From Phoronis australis (lineage: Eukaryota > Phoronida > Phoronidae), in the NCBI GenBank assembly GCA_002633005.1, contig NMRA01000654.1:1-56900 (forward strand): a DNA stretch of 56,900 nt, written 5' to 3'. Made by a program: the position numbers and the translations under genes. Position 1 is the stretch's first letter; every line of letters begins with the position of its first letter. The notes beneath the pieces were generated by a model. That model ran no database searches. It was not told where the DNA came from and saw only the letters and a program-made list of their open reading frames with translations. This document shows, piece after piece, positions 36,084-46,603 of this stretch.

Positions 36084-36195
36084 GCCCTTAGGCGAGAGAT
36101 CCAGAGAAGGCTGAATGCCACAACCAGTGTCAAGTATGAGCCGAAGCTTCTACGTGAAGAGGAGGCCTCACGCCTGAGACAGGCAACAAAAAATG
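36084..36195 (+). CDS. C1orf43: C1orf43 homologue, coding exon 3
   Basis: 112 nt, phase 0 to 1, acceptor TTGTAG|GCC and donor AAATG|GTAGTT. It encodes a charged, probably helical segment with REIQRRL and the conserved KYEPKLL, corresponding to the human KYEPQLL motif, followed by an acidic/basic stretch. Confidence 0.93.
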
Positions 36196-36717
36196 GTAGT
36201 TTGAAATTGTTCTCTCATCAATGGCCACGTCCTGAATTCAACTCTCCTAATTCGCAGAGGAAGAAAAACAGATTGGATGATTGGCCGAGGTTTTGAAACA
36301 CTTGACCATTGCGCGGTGCCTGACCAAGCGTGTCAGATTCTTTGGTGTCTTTATTGCAACTCTATTGGCCTTAGAGCAACGGATGGTAAAATAGTGATTA
36401 GCAGAGGGAAAAGTTTTATGCGTATGCTAGCAGTCAGACTGGCACTGTGGCATTTGGGGATGCGCCTATTGTAGCAGAAAGCATGACTGATTGCAGACCA
36501 ATTACACACCTTAGTGTAGGGAAAATGTTTGATTGATTCTCAGTGGTGGATTTAGAGGGGGTCCATGGCCCCCCTAAAATTCTCCCACGGCAGATTCCAC
36601 TTGGCAGTTGGAGGGTGAGAATGTCTGATGGGCAAAATTCTGGCTAATACAGGGCTTGGAATTTTCCGCGGAAACGCGGATTTCCGCTTTTTTCAAATGT
36701 TCTGTCCGCGCATTTTT

Positions 36718-37557
36718 ATGCGCCCACATATTTATATGTGGACGCATTATGCCGTCATCTCTGTCCGTCCGTCCGGGCGGCGTCCGTCCGGCGTCTGGCG
36801 TCCGGCGTCCGCTGCTCTATCTCCAAAACCCTTTGACATACGTTCATGAAATTTGGCACATATGTTCCATTCATAAATGGGACGGCATGTGCGAACTTTC
36901 GGACGGATCCGACTACCGGTGTGCCCCCTAGTGGCAATTTTATTTTTTTACGCTTACCTTTGTATCTTCAAAAGTCCTGAACAGATTTTCATGAAATTTG
37001 GTATGTAGGCACCTAGTAGTGAGATGACGCTATCCTGCCGTTTTCATATGGATTCGACATAGTTTGCGCCACCTAGTGGCCATTTTTAGTGTTTTCGAGT
37101 CTGTTTTTGTGCGTCCACCCCTCTATCAACCAAACCGCTCAAAGGATGATTGTGAAAATTGGCATGTATATGCTTACTATGTAGAGCAAGTATATTTATG
37201 TGATGTTGACAACGGACGATGATGACTTTAGGATGATTCTGACTACCGGTATTCCTCTAGTGGCAATTTTAGTATTTGCCTCTAGTGGCAATTTTAGTAT
37301 TTTACATTGACCTCTGTATTTTCTTCAGGTGTGTACTTTGTGTTACTTCGTGACTATGAAGGAAAAGTTCCAAGTAGAAATTTGTTTCTGGCATTCTAAT
37401 GCTGTGCTAATCTCGTATGTTGGTAAATTTGTTTTTAATTCTATGTTTCTGTGGTGCTTTAAGCAACTGGTGTATAGGATGTGCTTGTATTATGAAGATT
37501 ACTCACATTTTGCCCCTAGCCTATTGAGGAGACAATGACCATGCCTTTCCATTTTGC
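36718..37557. repeat. CTCF-like-core repeat family, copy 2 (truncated by a gap)
   Basis: It starts with the same palindrome as 14886 (ATGCGCCCACAT...ATGTGGACGCAT) followed by a CCGTCCG/GGCGTCCG-rich stretch. Cores lie at 36924 (CCCCCTAGTGGC), 37069 (CCACCTAGTGGC), 37253 and 37278; the last two are a 25-bp local duplication. The right end runs into the N gap, so its length and target duplication are unknown. It is inserted within the hAT-like MITE. Confidence 0.75.
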
Positions 37558-37679
37558 NNNNNNNNNNNNNNNNNNNNNNNNNNNNNNNNNNNNNNNNNNN
37601 NNNNNNNNNNNNNNNNNNNNNNNNNNNNNNNNNNNNNNNNNNNNNNNNNNNNNNNNNNNNNNNNNNNNNNNNNNNNNNN
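37558..37679. other. Assembly gap (122 Ns)
   Basis: The only multi-base N run in the window. It hides the junction between the CTCF-like repeat and the right part of the hAT-like MITE. Confidence 1.
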
Positions 37680-39372
37680 AAAAAAAATCGGATTTGATAT
37701 AAAATTTCCTCGGCAAATTCCTTTCTTACCGCGGCGTTGCAGGCGACGTTCATCTCGAAAGTGGAAGTTGCTCTTATGATTTGGAGGAACGTAAATTGTC
37801 AACATTGCCGGGGCATCTGAGATAGCGTGGTGGGATTTTCAATGGCGTCTCGGTGACAAATACTACCGCTCCGCAGCCAAAAATGTGTGGGTTGGGAGTG
37901 GACGGACGAGCTAAAAGGACGCAGACGCATGCTACTCATGATGGTGACGTTTTTTTTTTGGTTTTTGTTTTTATTTTTGTCCTCCCGATTTTTGTCGGGG
38001 TAAGGTTCACACCGACCATTTCAAGGCTGGGTAGCACGCATTTTTTGGGCCGTAAAAGTTTCCGCGTTTTTTGTCATTGGTCATTCCAAGCCCTGCTAAT
38101 ACTCTGCCCTGCCCCCCCAATTTAAAATCCTGGATCCAACCCTTATTCTGCCAAGCAGTCACCTACAGAGAATGAGAGTTTTGGGCAACCCTTTCAGGTC
38201 AAGTTGAAGAGTATGCCAGTCGTCTACACTGAACATAAATACAGTTTTTAGTATTCAAAGAACGCACAGGAAATGAGTTTCAATCACTCATATTTTGAAA
38301 CTTGAAGCTGCCAAGAAGTTAAGGGCTTTTTATAACAAATACGTAGCTGCAGGCAATTTCTTTGCTTCTTACTCGTGTGTTTACTGGTAAAACTAGAAAA
38401 GCTAGGTACGTTTTCCCCTGAACTTGTGCTAAAGTTGAACCCTTAGGTCATGCAGAGTTGCAATCAGAGTTGATGCCTAGTCAGTTACACTGTCTCTTTG
38501 ATGTAGTCTCCTAGTCTTGAAAAATCTAGTCCAACTTAATAAAATCGTCAGCACTGTATTCCTCTTGTTAAATGCTGGATTTTGTCCTGTTTAGCTGGCT
38601 AAAAGTGAACATGTAATCAGGTCTGATACAATATCGGTCTCTTGATGATCTTCACAGTTTACTTCCATTTGCATTTGGAACTCAAGTCACAGTCAATGTG
38701 TACATGTGACAATTTTGAATCTGCAGTTTTATGGTTGGCCAAAGTTAAACTCAGGTGCTTTCTTGAGTAGCTGATAGTATTCATGCTCTTCCGGTGACAG
38801 AAATAGAAATCTATCCTGTAAGGACTATTGTCAGAGCAATTTTCAGTTTTAGCCAGTTCAACAGATGCGGCTTTAAGGTTTTGAAAAACAAAAACAGTGC
38901 CAACTGGCTTACCACTGTAGCAGACATGTCCTGACCTTGGTATATCTTCACGTCCTTTGCCAAAAACAAGTATCAGACAATTCTGAGTAAAAATTATGCA
39001 TCAGAAAATCCTGGACTGACCAGCCCTTCCAGTTCTTTACCTTTTCAATCTCGCATTTCTTGTCAATGCTGTCGTGACCAGATTATTTTTTAAATTCAGT
39101 TTGATTGGCTTAATGAGTCAATGCATTTTGATTTCTCATTGAAGCAGTGTAGCTTTAACAAATATTTACACGTAATTGATAAACTGCCCCTTGGTCTTTG
39201 TTATTTTTTCAATAATGCTGGCTGAACTTTTTGTCATCTAGTGAGGCAATTTAAATTTGTGCCTTTCTTCTCTATTTACAGCATCACTTCATAACCTTAA
39301 AACATAAATGAAATGTTGTGTGTCTTGGAAAACTGCTAAACACCAAAACATCTTGATTTTTTTGTCTTTTAG

Positions 39373-39426
39373 GCACCTGTCATTATTTCTACAGGATGAA
39401 GGCTTGTGACTCTATGGTTTTGCTGG
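39373..39426 (+). CDS. C1orf43: C1orf43 homologue, coding exon 4
   Basis: 54 nt, phase 1 to 1, acceptor TCTTTTAG|GCACC and donor CTGG|GTATGT. It encodes G-T-CHYFYRMKACDSM, matching the human CYNYLYRMKALDAI motif. It was found by continuing the family alignment, because the exon is too short to stand out as an open frame. Confidence 0.92.
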
Positions 39427-39627
39427 GTATGTAAGAGCGTGTTCAAAATTACAGCTATTTTTGCAAGCACATACTTTTATCATCCCTCCCGTCTGCAAAA
39501 GTTATTTTTTTATGTAGACTGTGTGACTATGTATTATTGTTCTGGCTTTTGTCCAGGGGGCGCTGTGTTCCATGTAGTCTGTGCACTGGTGATGTCATAC
39601 ATCAAATTTAGACTAATGCAATGCTAA

Positions 39628-39855
39628 GGAAACCAGGGAAAGTGAGTACCAGAGGTTACACCTGATGCTCCAAATCCTTAACTGACACAGCCAGACCAGT
39701 GCAATATTGGGGAAACCAGGGAAACAGAGCACCAGAGGTTACACCTGGTGTTCCAAATCCTTAACTGACACAGCCAGACCAGTGCAATATTAGGGAAACC
39801 AGCGAAAGTGAGTACCAGAGGTTACACCTGCTGTTGCAAACCCTTAACTGACATT
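39628..39855. repeat. 83-bp tandem repeat, 2.7 units, in intron 4
   Basis: Units start at 39628, 39711 and 39794 with GGAAACCAG(G/C)GAAA, followed by ACCAGAGGTTACACCTG and CCTTAACTGACACAGCC. Exact 83-bp spacing, few mismatches. Confidence 0.92.
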
Positions 39856-41032
39856 TTCTGCAACCGTGTTCAGAATGTACAGCCACTGGCTTTAGATGCT
39901 GGCAAATTCAGCTAAATTTACCTTGCATTTGGTATCTGGACTCAATTTGTTAAGGCAGCCTATGGTGAAGCACCCTCATTTGTCCCAATGTTTGCAGCGT
40001 TGTGTCACAAGTACCTATATTAGCCGTCGTCCTGTTGACTGTCTGGTCAGATTAATTCCTCTGTGTGCTTAGCTAAGTATGTCACGACCACAGCTGTACA
40101 CTGGGTTGTTATGAAGGTCACTCAATTTAATGATCTAACATTGTTCAATTGGAAATTTGAATCGGAAGTGTTAATTTCACAGAAAAGTGGTCATGATGAA
40201 AGTATTTAATGGAGATTTTAGCCATATGTATAATTATCTTCATCTTAACCAAACCTGTGAAGTTCCAAAGTGCCAAAGTGGCAACTCTTTTTTTTTCATG
40301 TTTTGACACTCAAAGATTATAGTATGCAGTTTCTAAGGGTAATTCATGAGACTCGTATTTTTAACAATGAACATTTATTTTTTGTGATATCTCAAATTCA
40401 GCAGGGAAATATTTACAAACAAGAATTAAACTAAAAGCCTTTGCTCACTGTGCGCGGGCAATTAAAGTCCTTACACTACTCATCCATGACATTGGTCATT
40501 GATGTGAGTTATTCGTATTTGAAAAGTCACAAATGTGTGCAGTTCTTCATACCATGCGGAGTGTATCAGCAAAACCAAGAGGAAACTGTGGTATATACAT
40601 GTGTGTAGGGCTTTCATAATTCCTGATTGAATATCACAAGTGGCTGGGGGTGGGCAAGTGCACACACCGACAACACATACAGCTGCAGTTTGTAGTTTGT
40701 CATGGAGCACAGCAGTGAGTGGGATTATTGGTTTGCGAATGAACTGGCCCACAGCAGGATAAGGATTAAGCAGCTGACGTTTGAAATCACCTGACCTCAA
40801 TAAACATGTTACCTGAGGCAATGCTCGTTATCTTGATAACAATGAAAATAGTTTGATGTAAGCCTGTCTGTGAAATAAAGGTCATCATACGCAATGCACG
40901 GCTTCTTTGATAAAGTGCAGGACTTGTTGATTAGGGGATAATGAGCCCCAAACATTTTCTCAGAGCCTTCCCGTAATGGACAAATCAAACACATTAATTT
41001 TATATTGACATTTTCTTTAAAATTCTCATTAG

Positions 41033-41196
41033 ATAAGGAACTGTCTGCATACAGCGTCAACGTTCGTCGGAAGCCTCATCAAGACATACGCCATTTTCTT
41101 TTGGGCTTGAGGACAACGGGGCCACTAGAGGGTGCTTCCACAGAACTCGTTCACAACTTCTGTCGAGCTTACGATCATGCGAAACACGATCCCGAG
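41033..41196 (+). CDS. C1orf43: C1orf43 homologue, coding exon 5
   Basis: 164 nt, phase 1 to 0, acceptor TCTCATTAG|AT and donor CCCGAG|GTACTG. It encodes DKELSAYSVNVRRKPHQDIRHFLLGLR and an ELVHNFCRAYDHAKHDPE segment. These align with the human RSYLLDLRNTSTPFKG and ...GYETARYGTG region in order and spacing. The exon also contains a forward CTCF-consensus-like 14-mer at 41122-41135 (13/14). Confidence 0.9.
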
Positions 41197-41555
41197 GTAC
41201 TGTATTGTCACCAAGAGCTTGTTTCTCAGAAAAATGGCTTTTCATTTCAAGGCTCAAAGACTCTTCAGTGGATCACTGACATACATTGTAATGCTTCTCA
41301 AAGTACAAAAAAGACCAGATTTGAAGTTTTTTTTTTTTTTTTTTTTTATTGTGATATTTAAAATGAGGGTGGAGAAGTTGTAAATTCAGTGACAGCTAAC
41401 AAATTCTTCCATGCATTCAGTTTTGCAACAAATACACAACCAGTATGTAACTGTTGAACCGGATGACAAAAAATCAATCTTGGGAAAAATGATCATTACA
41501 TTGGTGGCTGTAGTAATATTACTGTTTAAGATTGACAGTGTTTTATCAATTGCAG

Positions 41556-41614
41556 AGGTTTGGTTTGCCCGAGTACAATTCATTTATGGATCTTCTTAAA
41601 GAATTGATTAATTG
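41556..41614 (+). CDS. C1orf43: C1orf43 homologue, coding exon 6
   Basis: 59 nt, phase 0 to 2, acceptor AATTGCAG|AGG and donor AATTG|GTAAGT. It encodes RFGLPEYNSFMDLLKELIN, the counterpart of human VFGQNEYLRYQEALSELA. Intron 5 upstream (41197-41555) contains a 22-nt T run near 41326-41347. Confidence 0.9.
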
Positions 41615-42550
41615 GTAAGTCATGTTGAACTTCATTAGCATTTTTAGGTATTAGTTTACTTTTGCAACATCTTTGTGAAAACCACATGGGAGTCGTCATG
41701 GAGATAGATTGCTTTAATTATAACTCAAAGTTGCTATGAACTTACGGAAAGTTCAATATCTTGAGAACGTGCTGCATGGGTAAAGGGACAATTTGTAAAT
41801 GAAGATTGCCTGCATTCGATTCAAGAACCGGCAAACCACCGTAGAGACAATGTAGTGTGACTTACTGCACGTGTGAACTATTTTTCAGCCATACAAGGGC
41901 CTTCTCAAGTAAACAAGTGTATCCAAAACATTGTAAATAAGTCCCCATTAAGAGTTTTCTTGTAACCATAACACACACTGTCTCGTTTGTTTTTATGATT
42001 TCGCATAGTTTGTATGCTCACCTATGTTAGAAACGGACTCAATTACTGTCCAAATTAAGACCGAAGACCAAAAACCAACTTCACTTTCATGCAATGGTCT
42101 TTTTTGACCTCGTCTTCAGCTTTAGCTTAACCCAATTTTTATCTTAACTTATACAAACTTATCGTCTTAAGTCTTGAGTCATTTTTCGTGAAAAGAGGGC
42201 CCCTCGTCACAAGCAGCTGCGCACTGTCAGTCTTTCTCAAGACAAGCTGAGACCCGTTTTACCGTGGGTAAATGGTCAAAGTGAAAAGTAGTACATTTTT
42301 GACGAAATTAACCTTATATCAGTTTTAATCGTTCAGTCTCAGTTGCTTCAGTGGCTGTCCCATTGGCGAGGTTAGGCCAATTTTATCTATCATAGTCTGC
42401 ACATGGAGCCTCGCTATCATTGGTCTTTTCTCTTGAATACTTTATTTTCTTTTATCAGGAACTGCATTTTTTCTCAGGCACTACAGTCCTGCCCTTAAAA
42501 GCACTTTTCTTTTTTTCATGAATCGCCACTTTTTGCTGTCCAAAGGAAGA

Positions 42551-42964
42551 CATGAGTCAGCCATGATTGACACCATGTGACCTGTACTTCACTTGATTCA
42601 ACCAGCATTGACACTGTTTGACATGTAGTTCGCATGATTCAACCATGATTGACACCGTGTGACATGTAGTTCACATGATTCAACCATGATCGACACCGTG
42701 TGACATGTAGTTCACATGAGTCAACCATGATCGACACCGTGTGACATGTAGTTCACATGAGTCAACCACGATTGACACTGTGTGACGTGTATTTCACGTG
42801 TTTCAACCATCATTGACACCATGTTACATGTAGTTCACATGAGTCAACCACCATTGACACCGTGTGATATGTAGTTCACATGAGTCAACCATCATTGACA
42901 CTGTCTGACATGTAGTTCACGTGATTCAACAATGATTGACACTGTCTGACATGCACTTCACACG
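42551..42964. repeat. 41-bp minisatellite, about 10 units, in intron 6
   Basis: Unit of the type GTGTGACATGTAGTTCACAT + GATTCAACCATGATTGACACC. Repeats run head to tail without spacers. Variants affect GAT/GAG and ATG/ATC positions. Each unit includes ACATGT and CACATG/CACGTG-like boxes. Confidence 0.93.
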
Positions 42965-43148
42965 TGTCTGTTTACTGAGTTCAGTTGTTTGTCATGGCTG
43001 AACACGAATGCAGTGTATGAGAAAAGAACAGATCATGAGAAACTATTCATATTAATGAAAAAGAAAGCTATGAATAAGAAGGCCCTTATTGTCTTTTTTG
43101 GGAATTAAGATAATATATTATGCGTAGTTTTGAACTTGCACTCTTCAG

Positions 43149-43617
43149 CGTCCTGGTCAATAAGGCAAGGAAGAGCAGTCACTCAGTGACAGTGGTACCC
43201 TCTGTGACAGACTCTCCCAACGAGTCAACGGCGTTGAGAACTGACATCCTCATGCACAGTGGCCAGGAGCAGATCGCGCATGGCAAATTAGACCTACACC
43301 TCCCTCTACTGCACAGTGGAGAGTCCCACGGGCACAAAGGTCAGCATGGCCAGAATAGCGAGGAGCAAGAATCTCTGTTAGGTGATGACGATGACGACAC
43401 TTTGGTGAACGAGGATGATAGCATGGAGTCAGGGAGTGTCTTAACATCACCAGGGGCGGAGCTTAAGTCTTTGATGGGTGCTGTCGGGGAATCGGGAGGG
43501 CAGACTCTAGACATGGTGACCTTTGTTCAACCCAATAGTGGCACGCTGACTCATAGAGTACGCACATCTCAACAGGAGAGTGGACATCTCTTGCGTAAAG
43601 GGGAAGCGAATTTATAG
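43149..43617 (+). CDS. C1orf43: C1orf43 homologue, coding exon 7 (last)
   Basis: Acceptor CTCTTCAG|CGTC, phase 2. It starts with VLVNKARKSSHS, corresponding to human ATAVKARIGSSQRH, and then runs into a C-terminal tail of about 145 residues with no human counterpart that I recognise. The tail is polar, has a His/Gly patch (SHGHKGQHGQ), an acidic run of five Asp (LLGDDDDDTL) and no membrane segment, so it is probably disordered and cytosolic. A stop TAG at 43615-43617 gives about 100 more residues than the human protein. Confidence 0.88.
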
Positions 43618-44442
43618 TACTGTCAGCAATGTTGCAGTGTGCCTGGGGTATGATGTATTAATGGTGATGTTCTTGATCAGAGGTGAGATGGCCGTGGCTT
43701 GGTGTTATTGCAAATGGGAATGTATGGTTATAAAAATGATGCTCGGTAAATTCGATGCAGACCAAAATCACACTTGCCCGCCACCGTCATAAACCACTGT
43801 CTGCTGTTGAGCAGTTGAGATACATTGCTCATGGCTATGACTGACTGTAGAACCATTGATAAAACAGAACCCCCGTTTATTACTTTGACTCCTCTGTAGG
43901 GAGTCTCAAAACAACTGTGCTGCTTCGCACGGCAAACGAATGTGGCTGTAGTGAACCTATTAGAAAAGTTCCAAGAGGTTGTTGTATAGTAACACACTGT
44001 GCTGGTGCTGATGTTCTGGTTATTTCATGTTCTGGTTATTCTTAACTTTTTTGTTCTGCATTTCCAGTGACATGTGCTCAGTTGTAGTGAAGTCAGACAT
44101 TGTCATGGTAACAACAACGTTAACATGACGTCAGCCTTGGCTGTTCTCCCACTGTTAGGCTTTAGAAATATTTTTCTAAAATCTAGAGCACTGCGGACTT
44201 TGAAGTGTGTCACAAGGTGGCGCTTCCTTCTATTGTTCATTAGTCCAGTCAATGATGTGTGAACATGTGCAAGTTGCAATTTGTGTAATTTTGTTTCATA
44301 AAACGAACCTTTTTAGAGTGAAATCTACCTGCTCTCAGAGTCTCCAAGGCTAAAGTCTGGCAAATGTCTCTTTGATGATATTTACACTGTTCCATTGTGT
44401 ACATGTATCATCTGTTGTTAATGAATTTTGTATACTAATAAA
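43618..44442 (+). terminator. C1orf43: 3' UTR and AATAAA signal of the C1orf43 homologue
   Basis: AATAAA at 44437-44442 (ACTAATAAAAGATTACA) lies 0.82 kb after the stop. No other coding sequence is seen between. The hexamer at this spacing is the best 3'-end candidate. Confidence 0.6.
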
Positions 44443-44604
44443 AGATTACAGCTTTGTCTCAAGGCCAAGTGGCGTGAGTTGGTGAATGATTCATACACAA
44501 TGATGTTAATCAGTCATACATGGTTGAGCCGTATCCTCAGGCTGACATGCTTACTTGACATAAGGCCATTGATACTCAGGAACATGTTGCCAGCCTGGCA
44601 ATGT

Positions 44605-45856
44605 GTCGTCATCCCCACCTGTCCGTCTGTCTAGCATCCACTGCTTTATATCCAAAACGCTATATGGATGTTCCTGTCACAAATGGAATGGGGATGAGCG
44701 AATTTTTGGACAGATCCAGCTACTGACGTGCCCCCTAGTGGTAATTTTAGTATTTTATGGTACCTCTGTAGCACTGAGCATGGTAGCATTGGAGTTTTTT
44801 GAGGGATTTTCGTGAAACCGGGCTGCTATTTTTTAAAGAGACGATGTTGCCTTCTCGTTTTTGGATTGATTTGACGTATTGTGCAACACCTTGTGGCCAT
44901 TTTTACTGTTTTAGGTGTTCTGGTTTTGGATTCTGTCGGCCACTAAGGTTCATGGGAAAATGTGTTCCTACTGGGAAGTGCACGACTGACCATGATGGAT
45001 CTGACTGCTGTGACACAGTCTTGTGGCATTTTTTGCCTGGGGCTCTGTACAAGTTTTGATGTATCTTCATGAAATTTGTGGCATTTTTTGCCTGGGGCTC
45101 TGTACAAGTTTTGATGTATCTTCATGAAATTTGTGACATTTTTTGCCTGGGGCTTTGTACAAGTTTTGATGNTGTATCTTCATGAAATTTGTGGCATTTT
45201 TTGCCTGTGGCTTTGTACAAGTTTTGATGTATCTTCATGAAATTTGTGGCATTTTTTGCCTGTGGCTTTGTACAAGTTTTGATGTATCTTCATGAAATTT
45301 GTGGCATTTTTTGCCTGGGGCTTTGTACAAGTTTTGATGTATCTTCATGAAATTTGGCATGTCACGGTGTTTCTGGCTATTGAACGAGATAGTAAATCTG
45401 ACATGGATTTGGCACAAATGAATCCAGATACTACTGAGCTGCCTAGGGGCAATGTGTGTTTTTCTTTGCATTTGTCTTGACATCTAATGAGTTTCGTAGT
45501 GGATGTTCAAGAAATTTGGCAAACATGTTACTATCGTGTAGGCACTATAATAGCAGCCTTGATTTCAGGTGGATTTGACCTACGTTGCGGCCCCTGGTGG
45601 CCTTAGTTGTGTCCATTGTGGTCTGCGCCTTTCTTTCCTGCAAATTTCTTGAAAATCATCAGTGTTGAAAGGGACCACCGTCTGATGTGTGTTCCTGTTG
45701 AGGAGAGAATTTCTGATTTGCTTTTCTATTCCTGGCAGCTATTACTAGATTCACTAGTATTGATCCCTTTAATGGGGTTATTTTAAATAATCGTCTCTTG
45801 TAGCTGAGCTATGTGGGATGCGCTGTGGGTGCATTTCAACGCTCCCTGTTGCTCAT
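44605..45856. repeat. CTCF-like-core repeat family, copy 3 (5' truncated)
   Basis: It starts within the CTGTCCGTCTGTC segment without the leading palindrome. Cores lie at 44731 (CCCCCTAGTGGT), 44886 (CACCTTGTGGCC), 45439 (GCCTAGGGGC) and 45590 (GCCCCTGGTGGC). It ends with GCATTTCAACGCTCC, as copy 1 does. One segment of a unit has been amplified into the 55-bp minisatellite at 45023-45355. More decayed than copies 1 and 2. Confidence 0.75.
45023..45355. repeat. 55-bp minisatellite, 6 units, interrupted by one N
   Basis: Units of GTGGCATTTTTTGCC-TG(G/T)GGCT-TGTACAAGTTTTGATGT-ATCTTCATGAAATTT start at 45023, 45078, 45133, 45191, 45246 and 45301. The third unit carries an additional GNT at 45171-45173, an assembly blemish. 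Open frames reading KFHEDTSKLVQSPRQKMP on the minus strand come from this repeat and are not genes. Confidence 0.95.
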
Positions 45857-46603
45857 GGTACTTTGTTGTACATTTTCCAAGCAGCCTAAAAATTGCAGAC
45901 GCATTTAAAACAACTGGCTGCCTCAACGAAAAATAAGGTTCGGCTACCTACTACTCGATCACTCCTCTGCCTGGTGCTCTCGCACTCACGATATTGTGTA
46001 TTTGATTCACTATGCGGCGTTATTGAGACCTCTCATCACTATGTACTATGGTAGCCCGAAATACGGAACTTCGGCACTCAACTGAATAGGTTTCATGTTT
46101 TACCAATCTCCCATAGTGTCACCCCGGCCGGCACCGTGACGAATTAGTATGTCAGTTGGATGTTTTCGTCACCGTGCCGTTTATTACGGATTGGTCTGTC
46201 ACTTACATGTGATAGATTGATTATTATAACTTCAGTGTACAGATTGCAATACTACGAACATCAATGGTATGTAGTTAGCCTACTTAATTTGATAATAAAG
46301 TGATTTACTGCCGTGCAGCAGTGTGATACACTCCGAAACCGCCGACTGGGATATGATACGTCACCAGAGGGTGACTGGTTAGCTAAAAGTATGCATTTTT
46401 ATTCAAATCGTCAGCAAACCAATAGCAGAAGGACGACTTCATGTTCACCAGTGCCACAGCGGTCCCACCTGTGGAATTGGCATTAGTTCGAGTAGTCACG
46501 GGAGGGCTTCAGTACCTTACATGCGCCCGACGCTAGGTGTGATGAACTACTCTCGACCTACTCAGGTTTTAAAATAGACCCGGACCATTAGTCATTTGTA
46601 CAA

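Larger units (their letters stand above)
36651..38094 (+). mobile_element. hAT-like MITE (AGGGCTTGGAAT ends), copy 2, with 8-bp target duplication
   Basis: The ends AGGGCTTGGAAT and, inverted, ATTCCAAGCCCT are flanked by the identical 8-mer GCTAATAC (36643-36650 and 38095-38102), the duplication length typical of hAT transposons. Outer segments 36651-36717 and 37680-38094 match the 486-bp copy at 25833-26318. The centre is replaced by the CTCF-like repeat (from 36718) and a gap of Ns. No transposase is encoded. Confidence 0.8.
36542..38140 (+). mobile_element. MITE 'GTGGATTTAGAGGGGG', split by a later insertion
   Basis: The left piece is 36542-36650 (GTGGTGGATTTAGAGGGGG ... TTCTGGCTAATAC) and the right piece is 38095 to about 38140 (GCTAATACTCTGCCC ... 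CCTGGATCC). Together they equal the intact minus-strand copy at 7541-7680. The element at 36651-38094 separates them. All lie in intron 3 of the C1orf43 homologue. Confidence 0.75.

Noticed and set aside
37499-37805. Minus-strand frames crossing the N gap
   Set aside because: Most of their length is unknown bases and the remainder is MITE sequence.
42551-42964. CRISPR-like array
   Set aside because: The units are contiguous with no unique spacers, and this is animal DNA; it is a minisatellite.
44943-45483. Frames encoding repeated KFHEDTSKLVQ
   Set aside because: Artefact of the 55-bp minisatellite, whose unit length is not a multiple of three.
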